Below, one piece after another: positions 9,003-17,219 of a stretch of DNA of 64,000 nucleotides. Within the stretch, counting starts at the first letter, position 1. Every line of letters starts with the position of its first letter. The notes under the pieces were generated by a model. That model did no database searches. It was given only the letters and a program-made list of their open reading frames with translations, and was not told the origin of the DNA. Both the position numbers and the translations under genes were made by a program. Where the stretch lies: NCBI RefSeq assembly GCF_001591665.1, contig NZ_BCVI01000060.1, positions 1 to 64,000 on the forward strand, given 5' to 3'. This DNA comes from Neobacillus soli NBRC 102451 (GTDB lineage: Bacteria > Bacillota > Bacilli > Bacillales > Cytobacillaceae).

Positions 9003-9917
9003 TTAAACCAATGCTTTGACATCTACCCAGCCTGGATCTGCCTCTCCACCCATGGCTGCCCGTGTTTCCGGTTTTGGCGGTCCGGCAATTCCCCATTGGT
9101 CCATGAGATGTGGGACACGTTTCCAGACACGCGCGATCCAATCTGCCTCATCTTCAATTGTTTCCAAATAACAGGTATACTCCATCACAAACTTCCCGGG
9201 ATCTTGAAAGTAACAAAAAATATTGTTGCCAGGACCATGTCTTCCGGGGCCCCAAATCTCTTGATAGCCTGCTTTTCTGACATTACTTATTCCTCTCATG
9301 ACCTCATCGACGGTATCCACTTCATACGCGATATGATTAACCGAAGCATGTTGATCCTGATTGAAGGCGATCGAGTGATGTTTCCTGTTACAGCGCAAGA
9401 AAGCCATTTGGTGCTCGCTCCAGTCTGTCACCTTAAACCCTAAGATATCGGTATAAAACGCGGTAATCATATCCAGGTCTTTCGTATTCATGACGACATG
9501 GTTGAGTTTGACCGGATCAACATTTTTCTTGTTCCAAATCGTGGTATGCATTTCCACCCATGCGGATAATTCAATACAGCGGTTTTCCGGATCGACAAAG
9601 CGCAAGCCATAGCCTTTCCCCTCTTCATCCAAATAGCCCGGAGCAGAAACAATTTTCACACCTTTTGACGCAAGTGTTTCAGCTGCTCGATCGACTGCAT
9701 TTTTATCCACCATGCCGAACGCGATATGGTGCAGGCCTCTTTTTTCGCCAGCATGCAGGCTTAATATATGATTTTCAGAACCGGCCCCACGAAAGTAAAC
9801 AGCATCATCATCTTGCGAAACCTTATCCAATCCCCAAATTCTTTCATAAAAATCAGACTGTTCTTGGAGAACTGGGGTAATTAAGCTTATATGCCGCAAA
9901 TGTGTTATTCCTAACAT
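9003..9917 (-). CDS. Type I extradiol ring-cleavage dioxygenase (BphC/catechol 2,3-dioxygenase-like)
   Basis: The roughly 305-residue protein has two VOC modules, with the active site in the second as in BphC and XylE. The Fe(II) ligands are H140 (KLNHVVM), H195 (VNHIAYEV) and E246 (KFVMEYT). The active-site His pair KHHSIAF and a Tyr in FCYFQDP are also conserved. It should open a catechol next to a hydroxyl (meta cleavage). The operon supplies a dihydrodiol dehydrogenase before it and a C-C hydrolase lies nearby, giving a biphenyl-type logic. Start is one of two ATGs at 9920/9917 after GGAGGTGG. Confidence 0.92.
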   Translation of the reverse strand: MLGITHLRHISLITPVLQEQSDFYERIWGLDKVSQDDDAVYFRGAGSENHILSLHAGEKRGLHHIAFGMVDKNAVDRAAETLASKGVKIVSAPGYLDEEGKGYGLRFVDPENRCIELSAWVEMHTTIWNKKNVDPVKLNHVVMNTKDLDMITAFYTDILGFKVTDWSEHQMAFLRCNRKHHSIAFNQDQHASVNHIAYEVDTVDEVMRGISNVRKAGYQEIWGPGRHGPGNNIFCYFQDPGKFVMEYTCYLETIEDEADWIARVWKRVPHLMDQWGIAGPPKPETRAAMGGEADPGWVDVKALV

Positions 9918-10034
9918 CATGCCACCTCCATTTTTTTGTGAAATAACAGGGATGACCTCACATGTAAAAATGAGGACCATCCCTGTTAACGAACAAATTC
10001 TAGGTAATCAGGGCTTCTGTTTGAAACATCTGCC

Positions 10035-10571
10035 TTATTTTCCGTTAATAATTGCTTCTCTTTCTTTTGCACGCTTGATACGAAGTTCTTCTAACGCACT
10101 ACCTTGTGGATAAGTCGGTAGGTTCGGCTTTACTGCGCCTAACATCACAAGCATTAATGCCTCTTCATCGCTGTCATTGCGAAGTCCGCGATAGACTCCA
10201 GGAGGAGAGCTGATGCAATCCCTTTCATTTAAAACGATTTCATGAACTTCACTTTCGCCCACTTCTTGGATAAGCGCGGTCACACTGCCTTTAATAACAA
10301 AGAAAACTTCCTCCACATCATCATGTAAATGAAGCGGTCCCTTGCAGCCTGATGGTAAAACCATCGTGCTTAATGTAAAGTGTTCAGCTGCAATGACATT
10401 TGCATCATTATTCGCTGTGGCGCCGCGGCCGATATATCTCATTTGAGCCCGGCGATAAGCTGGATCCACCTCTTCTTGAAACTTCAAGACATTCCAATCT
10501 AATGAACGATCATTTAAGCGGGCCACATATTTTTTTTCAAACGCTTCTACTGAAAACTTCTCTTCAGACAT
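10035..10571 (-). CDS. Cupin-domain protein, first gene of the ring-cleavage operon
   Basis: This is a 178-residue single cupin. Motif 1 is G-x-LHLHDDVEEVFFVIKG with His and Glu metal ligands, and motif 2 lies around SSPPGVYRGLRN, where the usual His is replaced by Tyr/Arg. The ATG at 10571 follows AGGAG by 8 bases; an upstream GTG is in frame but poorly spaced. It leads the ten-gene operon and lies just downstream of an IclR-type palindrome. Enzyme (dioxygenase or isomerase) or binding role cannot be decided. Confidence 0.8.
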   Translation of the reverse strand: MSEEKFSVEAFEKKYVARLNDRSLDWNVLKFQEEVDPAYRRAQMRYIGRGATANNDANVIAAEHFTLSTMVLPSGCKGPLHLHDDVEEVFFVIKGSVTALIQEVGESEVHEIVLNERDCISSPPGVYRGLRNDSDEEALMLVMLGAVKPNLPTYPQGSALEELRIKRAKEREAIINGK

Positions 10572-10592
10572 TTTCAACACTCCTCTTAATGT

Positions 10593-10612
10593 ATGTTTTA
10601 TATTTGAAACAT
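10593..10612. promoter_or_regulatory. Palindromic operator, site 1 (TGTTT-N8-AAACA)
   Basis: The sequence ATGTTTTATATTTGAAACAT lies 22 bases upstream of the cupin start and has the same TGTTT-N8-AAACA form as sites near 12136 and 14000. Binding by the IclR regulator at 12314-13102 is inferred from location. Confidence 0.55.
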
Positions 10613-10732
10613 TGTTTCCCTTATAAACTAATAGTAAATCCCAACATTATAATTGTCAATTATAAATATTGGGACAATTTAATTTTTTAAAACTTTGTTT
10701 TGTATAGATAACATCTAAACATGCTTTTCTTG

Positions 10733-12010
10733 TTATAAAGCTAAATGATTGGGAGGCAAATTCTCCAGCTTGAGCTCTGATGCCTCTCTTTTCAATGTAA
10801 ACAGATAGGCAGCGAAACCAAGTGTAGAGGCAATGATCAACATAATAATAGAAGGTCCAAAGTCACCGCCGGAAATATCAACCATCCAACCCATGATATA
10901 GCTTGAAAACCCGCCAAGAATGTTGGTGAATCCCATCAATCCAGCCGCACGTCCGGCTGTTTCGGGTGTAGAGAATTTAACCATAAATAAATTACTTAAA
11001 TGGAAGACGCCGCCTTGCGCGCCCATCGCTAAGCCCATGCAGATTCCGGCCATTACCGGTTGTGGAGAAAGAATCGCAGCCGTTAAAAATAAGGCCGTCA
11101 ACAAAAATAAAATCGTCGCAAGCAAGCTAGGCCGCTTGGTTTTATCCGATAAAAACCCGCAAACTAAGACGAATCCTAACGCAAAGAGCCATGATAAAGA
11201 GGTGATGCCTGTCATTGCCTCTCTTGTAAAACCTTTCGAACCAACTAAATAGGTAGGAAGCCAAATACTAATACCGAAAAATAAAAAGGATGCCACTAAC
11301 ATTCCGAACCAAACAATCCAATAACGGTAGTCTTGAGCAAAGTTTTGCTTTTTCGTGGATGCTTTGGTATCTTTTTGGCGAATATAAGCTAATTCATTTT
11401 TATCTATTCCCCGATGTTCTTCCGGAGTATCTCGTGTTAGGAAGATAAACATTGGAAGGACGACAAAAATATTAAATCCTGCTAAGAGGAAAAAGGCTGC
11501 CTGCCAGTGAAAGCTAGCAATAATAATTGTTAAGATAACAGCCCCGCATGCAGGTCCTAAATAGTTGCCTGCAAGCCAAGTGGATTGCGCTCGACCAAGT
11601 TCACGATGGTTAAACCAGTTTGAGATAAACTTCCCGCAAATGGGAATCATCATCCCCTCACCAATTCCTAGGACAATGCGGCTCAAAATAAACATCTCAT
11701 AAGAAGTAGATAATCCGCCAATAACCATGGTTATTGCCCATACAACCAAACCCAAGATACCTGTCTTTCTAGCACCAAGCTTGTCAATGATAAATCCCCA
11801 AATGACATTGGATAGCGCATATGAAATAGTAAACACAAAGGTAATCATTCCAATTTTTGCATTCTTATCTGCACCTGTTAAGCCAAGATCATTTAAGAAA
11901 CCTTGATCTGTTTGAATAATGGAGATTCCTAATTTATCAATTTGTCCAAAAAACCAAAAGAAGAAAATGGGTACAGCAATATAAATCCATCGTTTATTAC
12001 CTTTTAGCAT
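10733..12010 (-). CDS. MFS transporter, aromatic/organic acid permease-like (ACS family)
   Basis: The 425-residue protein has 12 predicted membrane segments. After TM2 the loop IDKLGARKTGILG is the MFS signature, and TM4-5 carries RIVLGIGEGMMIPICGKFISNWF, typical of anion:cation symporters for aromatic and carboxylic acids. It sits between the catabolic operon and its IclR regulator with its own promoter region holding two copies of the local palindrome and a cre-like box. It most likely imports the pathway substrate. Confidence 0.88.
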   Translation of the reverse strand: MLKGNKRWIYIAVPIFFFWFFGQIDKLGISIIQTDQGFLNDLGLTGADKNAKIGMITFVFTISYALSNVIWGFIIDKLGARKTGILGLVVWAITMVIGGLSTSYEMFILSRIVLGIGEGMMIPICGKFISNWFNHRELGRAQSTWLAGNYLGPACGAVILTIIIASFHWQAAFFLLAGFNIFVVLPMFIFLTRDTPEEHRGIDKNELAYIRQKDTKASTKKQNFAQDYRYWIVWFGMLVASFLFFGISIWLPTYLVGSKGFTREAMTGITSLSWLFALGFVLVCGFLSDKTKRPSLLATILFLLTALFLTAAILSPQPVMAGICMGLAMGAQGGVFHLSNLFMVKFSTPETAGRAAGLMGFTNILGGFSSYIMGWMVDISGGDFGPSIIMLIIASTLGFAAYLFTLKREASELKLENLPPNHLAL

Positions 12011-12037
12011 TAAAGAGCCCCCTTTATTTTAATGAAG

Positions 12038-12052
12038 TGAATACGCTTTCAA
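12038..12052. promoter_or_regulatory. cre-like box (CcpA) before the permease gene
   Basis: TGAATACGCTTTCAA (minus strand TTGAAAGCGTATTCA) fits the B. subtilis cre pattern WTGNAANCGNWNNCW. It lies 28 bases upstream of the permease ATG, a position suited to repression when preferred sugars are present. Confidence 0.5.
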
Positions 12053-12135
12053 ATGGTTTTTAAATTTACTATAAACTATCTAAAGGCCGAATTGGACTTT
12101 TATGCCTCCCTTTTTATTATTTGCAGCAACCACTA

Positions 12136-12153
12136 TGTTTTGTATACGAAACA
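12136..12153. promoter_or_regulatory. Palindromic operator, site 2
   Basis: TGTTTTGTATACGAAACA matches its reverse complement at 16 of 18 positions. It is the best copy of the TGTTT-N8-AAACA motif and lies upstream of the permease gene. Confidence 0.6.
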
Positions 12154-12236
12154 CAGTTTCCTGATAAGTCTATTTTAAAATCTTATGAATATTGTGTCAA
12201 CATAAATTGTGAATTTTGTTTGACAATTTAAAACAC

Positions 12237-12252
12237 GTTTCATATGTAAAAC
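12237..12252. promoter_or_regulatory. Palindromic operator, site 3 (weaker)
   Basis: GTTTCATATGTAAAAC keeps the GTTT-N8-AAAC geometry of sites 1, 2 and 4. It is about 100 bases further upstream of the permease gene than site 2. Confidence 0.4.
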
Positions 12253-12271
12253 TTAAAGCTTTATTTGAATA

Positions 12272-12300
12272 ATAAAAAGCCTGCGCGGCTCGCAAGCTTT
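12272..12300 (-). terminator. Terminator after the IclR gene
   Basis: On the minus strand AAGCTTGCG / CGCAGGCTT forms a stem with one mismatch, followed by TTTTT. The hairpin begins about 14 bases after the IclR stop. The reverse direction also has a T-run, so it may work both ways. Confidence 0.65.
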
Positions 12301-12313
12301 TTTTGACTTGTTA

Positions 12314-13102
12314 TTAGTTTTTCACATGATTGCCCATAAATCCAGACAGTATTTCTGACACTTCCAGGACTTTAGGCAGTGCGGCTTTCTCAATAAATTC
12401 ATTATGAAGAATCGTGTCGGTTGCGACCAAATTAATGGCGGCAATAACCTGACCGCTGCGATTGATAATAGGTGCCGCCACAGATTGAATTCCATGGTGC
12501 AACTCACCTTTTGTGATCGCATAGCCCTGCTCGCGGATGGTCGCTAATTCTTGTTGGAAATCCACAAAATCAGTTTTGGTCCGTTCGGTGAAAGGTGTTA
12601 AGTTTGAGCCGTATAATACTTGATTTAACCGCTCTTGTGGTTGATAGGCGAGTTGAACTTTTCCATTTGCTACTGCATGGGCTGGAAGTCTAAGCCCGAT
12701 ATTCACATTAACAGCGGATACCCCTCTCGCTGCAGCACTGCCCACATAGACCACCTCATGTCCATCCAATATCGATAGATGGCAGGAGGCCCCCGTTTCA
12801 TCCCTTAATTTTTCTAAATAGGGCTGGGCAATCTCTGGAAGCTTTAATGTGCTTAAGTATGCAAAGCCCAATTCTAATACCTTAGGGGTTAAATTGTATC
12901 GTTTGGTATGTTCATCTTGATAAAGATACCCGAGTGTTTGCAGTGTATACAATAACCGGAATGGGACCGTCCGGCTTACATCCAGTTCTTTCGCGATTTC
13001 TACCAAGGATAATGTCGGCCGCTCTTCACTAAATAACTTTAAAATTTCCAATCCTCTCACTAAAGAATTGGCACTATACCGTTCCTTTTCCTCTTTTGCC
13101 AT
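12314..13102 (-). CDS. IclR-family transcriptional regulator of the ring-cleavage locus
   Basis: This is an IclR regulator of about 262 residues. The N-terminal winged helix-turn-helix has LSLVEIAKELDVSRTVPFRLLYTLQTLGYL. The C-terminal effector domain has the usual AVANGKVQLAY and ITKGELHHGIQSVAAPI segments. It is downstream of the hydrolase gene on the same strand and probably co-transcribed with it. Start at 13102 is preferred over ATG 13108 for spacing from GGTGA. It probably senses an aromatic substrate or metabolite and binds the TGTTT-N8-AAACA palindromes around it. Confidence 0.88.
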   Translation of the reverse strand: MAKEEKERYSANSLVRGLEILKLFSEERPTLSLVEIAKELDVSRTVPFRLLYTLQTLGYLYQDEHTKRYNLTPKVLELGFAYLSTLKLPEIAQPYLEKLRDETGASCHLSILDGHEVVYVGSAAARGVSAVNVNIGLRLPAHAVANGKVQLAYQPQERLNQVLYGSNLTPFTERTKTDFVDFQQELATIREQGYAITKGELHHGIQSVAAPIINRSGQVIAAINLVATDTILHNEFIEKAALPKVLEVSEILSGFMGNHVKN

Positions 13103-13177
13103 CAGCATTTCACCATCTCAATGTTAGTAATTTCTTATAGTACAATCATATCAAAGTAAAGCAATGAAACTGTATCT

Positions 13178-13978
13178 TTATTTTTTTGCTACAGTGGTTA
13201 GAAACTCGAGGACGATTGAATTAAATTGATTCGGGTCTTCTTGATAGCACAAATGACCTGTCCCAGGTATGATAACCATTTTTGAGCCCTGAATCGCATC
13301 GTGAAAAACCTCTGATTCACTTACCGGGGTAACTTTATCCAATTCACCGCAAATGACAAGGGTAGGAACGGTGATAGAAGATAGGGTATCCATTTGATTC
13401 AAATGAAATAAGGAATAAGCGACAGAGCGGAATCCCATTGGCCGAATTTGCCCATAGATTCTTTCTGCTTCTTTCTTGATTTCAGGATCAGGCTGTGGCG
13501 AAAGAAGATCCGTTACCCGTAGTTTTGCTAGTTCTTTTGGCTCCATTGTTTCCATGTTCGTTAAGCGATTTTTTAATTTCCGTTCATTCTCTTCCTTACT
13601 CAGGGCCACTGCCCCTCTTGTCGCATCGGAAATAATTAGCGCATCAACCATTTGCGGGAATCGGCTGCAAAAGTCAAGGGCAATCGCTGAACCCATGGAA
13701 TGTCCTAAAAGCGTAACGGATTCATAGTTTAAGTTTTCAATAAATCCTTTTAACACATCGGCAAACTGCGTAAATTCCTTCAATTCCTCTTTTGGATCAG
13801 AACTTTTCCCATATCCGGGCGCATCCCATGCGATGACCGTAAACTGCTCAGATAGACCCTTTAATTGTTTTTTCCAGGATTGCGAATTATTCCCCATGCC
13901 ATGTAAAATGATTAATGGGGCACCTTCCCCTTCGATTTCATAATGAATCGTTAAATCCTCCACTTGTAAAAAAGCCAT
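13178..13978 (-). CDS. Alpha/beta hydrolase, meta-cleavage product hydrolase-like
   Basis: The 266-residue alpha/beta hydrolase has its nucleophile in LLGHSMGSA, the Asp in CGELDKVTP and the His in PGTGHLCYQED. The oxyanion region is LHGMGNNSQSW. Fold, length and neighbourhood fit C-C bond hydrolases of the MhpC/BphD type that split the ring-opened product of the extradiol enzyme. The ATG at 13978 follows AGGGGGAG; the longer frame to 14008 would run through the operator. Other esterase roles are possible. Confidence 0.85.
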   Translation of the reverse strand: MAFLQVEDLTIHYEIEGEGAPLIILHGMGNNSQSWKKQLKGLSEQFTVIAWDAPGYGKSSDPKEELKEFTQFADVLKGFIENLNYESVTLLGHSMGSAIALDFCSRFPQMVDALIISDATRGAVALSKEENERKLKNRLTNMETMEPKELAKLRVTDLLSPQPDPEIKKEAERIYGQIRPMGFRSVAYSLFHLNQMDTLSSITVPTLVICGELDKVTPVSESEVFHDAIQGSKMVIIPGTGHLCYQEDPNQFNSIVLEFLTTVAKK

Positions 13979-13999
13979 TTTTCTCCCCCTAAATAGTGA

Positions 14000-14019
14000 T
14001 TGTTTCATTGGCGAAACAA
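14000..14019. promoter_or_regulatory. Palindromic operator, site 4
   Basis: TTGTTTCATTGGCGAAACAA has perfect seven-base arms and the TGTTT-N8-AAACA geometry. It lies 22 bases upstream of the hydrolase ATG, the same distance as site 1 from the cupin start. The rest of the gap down to 14250 shows nothing else I can name. Confidence 0.6.
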
Positions 14020-14249
14020 CGTTTTATATTTTCCATGATAAAACAAATTCAGTATATGTCAATGGAGTTTTCAGAAATTTCATTAGATTGTAAGAAGATA
14101 ATTAAAAATTAATGAACAGAATTGGATATCCCTTGCTTAAAATGAAAGAATCTGCACTTTAGCATTTAGTGAATGTGGATAGCGTATCACCATCCTCTTC
14201 AAAGTAATTCAGGTACCTTTTTGGAGAATATCCCCTTTACCCGTCAAAA

Positions 14250-14283
14250 CGGCCAAAAAGCCAGGCATCATGATGCCTGGCTT
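14250..14283 (-). terminator. Terminator of the sulfate transporter operon
   Basis: The perfect inverted repeat AAGCCAGGCATCA / TGATGCCTGGCTT is followed by TTTTTGG on the minus strand, about 36 bases after the cysA stop. Confidence 0.8.
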
Positions 14284-14319
14284 AGGTAAATCTAGCAATC
14301 GTTCCAGTCCCCTTGTCCT

Positions 14320-15390
14320 CTATATCGAATAATCCTCAGGTATAAACACCCTCAGTTGTTTTGGCTTTACATACACATCCTCACCTGATTTTAGATTTAG
14401 GCTACGAAAGTGTTCTTTCGTTAATTCTACTTCCAAAAAGTCTCCTTCATCTTTACGGATTAATTCAATTTGTACAGCTGCCCCTACAATATGAATATAG
14501 CTAATTTTAGCAGCAACGGCATCCGGGCTTGCTTCGCGTTCGATACTAATGTCATGTGGCCTGACGTATCCTACTGCTTCTCTATTCTCTGTTCCAGCGA
14601 ATTCTGGTGCATCGACTTCAAAACTACCATGCTGTAATTTCCCGTTATGCAAACGGCCTTTAAACAAATTAACATTGCCTAAAAAGTGATACACAAAAGG
14701 ACTAATCGGATTTTCATAGACTTCTTCTGGTGTACCTATCTGCTCAATTTTCCCTTCATTCATGACGACAACCCGATCAGCCACGTCAAGGGCCTCCTCC
14801 TGATCATGCGTAACAAAAATGCTCGTAATCTGGTAATCATCATGGAGTTTTCGAAGCCATCTGCGAAGTTCTTTCCGAACTTTGGCATCTAAGGCACCAA
14901 ATGGTTCATCTAACAAAAGAACCTTGGGCTCAACTGCTAATGCTCTAGCAAGGGCCACACGCTGCCGTTGCCCACCTGACAAATGGAAAGGATATCGATT
15001 GGCAAATGCCTCTAGCTTTACTAACTTAAGTAATTCATAGACCTTCTCTTCAATCTCCTTTTTGGATGGGCGGGTTTTTCTAGGACGTACCTTTAACCCA
15101 TAGGCGATATTATCAAAAACAGTCATATGGCGGAACAAAGCATAATGTTGAAAGACAAAACCGACTTTACGCTCTTTTGTGTTAATCAGGGTCATATCTT
15201 CTTCCCCAAAAAGAATCGCTCCCTGATTCGCAGCTTCTAATCCTGCGATAATCCGTAGAAGGGATGTTTTGCCGGATCCCGAAGGCCCAAGAAGTGCGAC
15301 GAGTTCCCCCGTTTGAATATCAATTGTAATATTATCAAGGGCTTGGAATGTCCCAAACGATTTAGAGATGTTTTGGATTTGAATACTCAT
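14320..15390 (-). CDS. cysA: Sulfate/thiosulfate ABC transporter ATPase CysA
   Basis: The 356-residue ABC ATPase has Walker A GPSGSGKTS, the signature LSGGQRQRVALARAL, Walker B VLLLDEPFGAL and the switch His in VTHDQEE. The C-terminal 120 residues form a TOBE-type regulatory domain usual for CysA. It lies one base after cysW, with cysT and the binding protein upstream, completing a sulfate/thiosulfate importer. Confidence 0.95.
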   Translation of the reverse strand: MSIQIQNISKSFGTFQALDNITIDIQTGELVALLGPSGSGKTSLLRIIAGLEAANQGAILFGEEDMTLINTKERKVGFVFQHYALFRHMTVFDNIAYGLKVRPRKTRPSKKEIEEKVYELLKLVKLEAFANRYPFHLSGGQRQRVALARALAVEPKVLLLDEPFGALDAKVRKELRRWLRKLHDDYQITSIFVTHDQEEALDVADRVVVMNEGKIEQIGTPEEVYENPISPFVYHFLGNVNLFKGRLHNGKLQHGSFEVDAPEFAGTENREAVGYVRPHDISIEREASPDAVAAKISYIHIVGAAVQIELIRKDEGDFLEVELTKEHFRSLNLKSGEDVYVKPKQLRVFIPEDYSI

Positions 15391-15391
15391 C

Positions 15392-16279
15392 TTAGGATGC
15401 TCCTTCCTCAGGGATTTCTGATTTTTTTACTTTCCATTCAATCACATTTTTCACGACTAACGTAATAATCGCAAAAAATGACAACAAGGACGCAACCGCA
15501 AACGCCGCGGAAAATTGATATTCATTGTATAGAATTTCAATATGAAGCGGCATGGTATTTGTCAGCCCCCGAATATGACCTGAAACGACTGATACCGCTC
15601 CAAATTCCCCAATTGCACGGGCACTGCAGAGAATAATGCCATATAGTAATCCCCATTTTATATTCGGCAGCGTTACCAATAAAAAGGTCTTCCATCCGTT
15701 CGCGCCTAACGTCAATGATGCTTCCTCGTCGGTCGTCCCCTGTGTTTGCATTAACGGAATTAGTTCCCGGGCTACAAAGGGCAATGTCACCAATAGTGTA
15801 GCAAGTGCAATACCTGGCACCGCAAAAATAATTTTTATATCATGATCCATTAGCCATTGTCCAAATAAGCCATGAGCACTAAACAATAGAACAAACACCA
15901 ATCCCGCGATAACAGGTGAGATGGCAAACGGAAGGTCAATAATCGTAATCAAAAGACTTTTTCCTTTAAAATTGAACTTGGTCACCGCCCAAGCAGCAGC
16001 TACGCCAAAGATGGCATTGAGCGGCACGGTAATCAGGGCGATGATCATCGTTAACTTGATTGCCGATAAAGCATCTGGATTGCTAATGGCAGCTAGAAAA
16101 ACGGCACTGCCCTTATCAAATGCTTTTATAAAAATAGCTACCAGCGGTAAAACCAAAAATAAACATAAAAATCCTACGGCTAGTATAATTAGAATCCAGC
16201 GAACGAGCCGAGCCTCAGAATCACTTTTTGTATTCTTTACCGGTAAACTTGAATAGTGCACCGAAACGTGTCCAGCCAT
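15392..16279 (-). CDS. cysW: Sulfate ABC transporter permease CysW
   Basis: This 295-residue membrane permease has six predicted segments. The EAA loop reads EEASLTLGANGWKTFLLVTLPNIKWGL, contacting the ATPase. The GEFGAVSVVSGHIRG segment is typical of CysW/CysT permeases. An AGGAGG site precedes the ATG, and the order cysT-cysW-cysA is the common sulfate transport operon. Confidence 0.94.
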   Translation of the reverse strand: MAGHVSVHYSSLPVKNTKSDSEARLVRWILIILAVGFLCLFLVLPLVAIFIKAFDKGSAVFLAAISNPDALSAIKLTMIIALITVPLNAIFGVAAAWAVTKFNFKGKSLLITIIDLPFAISPVIAGLVFVLLFSAHGLFGQWLMDHDIKIIFAVPGIALATLLVTLPFVARELIPLMQTQGTTDEEASLTLGANGWKTFLLVTLPNIKWGLLYGIILCSARAIGEFGAVSVVSGHIRGLTNTMPLHIEILYNEYQFSAAFAVASLLSFFAIITLVVKNVIEWKVKKSEIPEEGAS

Positions 16280-16296
16280 AATTACCTCCTATTGAT

Positions 16297-17130
16297 TTAG
16301 ATAAATTTTCTATTCGTCCACCACTGCAGTAAATTAATGACGAATAAAAGAATGAAAGAAAAAATAAGCATAACCGCGGCGATGGCCGTTGCTCCTGCAT
16401 AATCATATTGTTCTAGCTTCGTCATGATCAAAAGAGGGGTAATTTCCGTGCGCATGGGCATGTTCCCGGCAATAAAGACAACCGAGCCATACTCACCGAG
16501 TGCCCTGGCAAAGGCTAGGGCGAAACCTGTTAGTGCCGCAGGCAGCAACTCAGGGAAAATAACTCTTACAAACGTTTGCAATCGGTTTGCTCCCAAACTG
16601 GCCGAAGCTTCTTCTATTTCCTTATCTACGTTCTGCAAAACAGGCTGCACCGTTCGAACGACAAAGGGTAATCCGATAAAGGTTAGGGCAAGCGTAATTC
16701 CAAGTGGAGTAAAAGCCACTTTAAAATTCAAGAATTGGCCAATCCAGCCATTTTGCGAGTACAAAGTTGTTAAGGCAATTCCTGCAATCGCAGTCGGCAG
16801 GGCAAATGGTAAATCGACGAGGCCATCAATCATTCGTCTTCCCGGAAAACGATAGCGGACCAAGACCCATGCAATTAACACACCAAAAACAACATTTATG
16901 AAGGCGGCTAATAAAGAGGCCCCAATACTTAATTGATAGGAAGCAACCACCCTCTGGTCAGAAATCGTCTCCCAAACTTTTGACCACGGGACCGTCACAG
17001 AATGAATAAAAATCGTCGATAAAGGGAGAATGACGAGGATGCTAATATAAAACATCGTAAACCCTAGGGAAATGCCAAATCCGGGCAGAACACTATTTCT
17101 TTTGACTTTCAAGCCTTGCAAGTGAGCCAT
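16297..17130 (-). CDS. cysT: Sulfate ABC transporter permease CysT
   Basis: The 277-residue permease has six membrane segments. The EAA loop reads EEASASLGANRLQTFVRVIFPELLPA, and GEYGSVVFIAGNMP is the CysT counterpart of the CysW motif. The ATG at 17130 follows GGAAGGGG; the longer frame to 17178 has no binding site. It forms a heterodimer with CysW. Confidence 0.94.
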   Translation of the reverse strand: MAHLQGLKVKRNSVLPGFGISLGFTMFYISILVILPLSTIFIHSVTVPWSKVWETISDQRVVASYQLSIGASLLAAFINVVFGVLIAWVLVRYRFPGRRMIDGLVDLPFALPTAIAGIALTTLYSQNGWIGQFLNFKVAFTPLGITLALTFIGLPFVVRTVQPVLQNVDKEIEEASASLGANRLQTFVRVIFPELLPAALTGFALAFARALGEYGSVVFIAGNMPMRTEITPLLIMTKLEQYDYAGATAIAAVMLIFSFILLFVINLLQWWTNRKFI

Positions 17131-17219
17131 GAGGTTGTCCCCTTCCGTAGAAGATACATAAGGGGTCCCAAATCTCAAAGAAGCTAGGATCTGGAACGCC
17201 TATCAATGAGTAAGTCTGC

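Noticed and set aside
8989..9141. N-terminal extension of the SDR gene by 51 codons
   Set aside because: It lies antisense-free but fully inside the dioxygenase coding region and has a low-complexity, non-SDR sequence; a good binding site exists at the shorter start.
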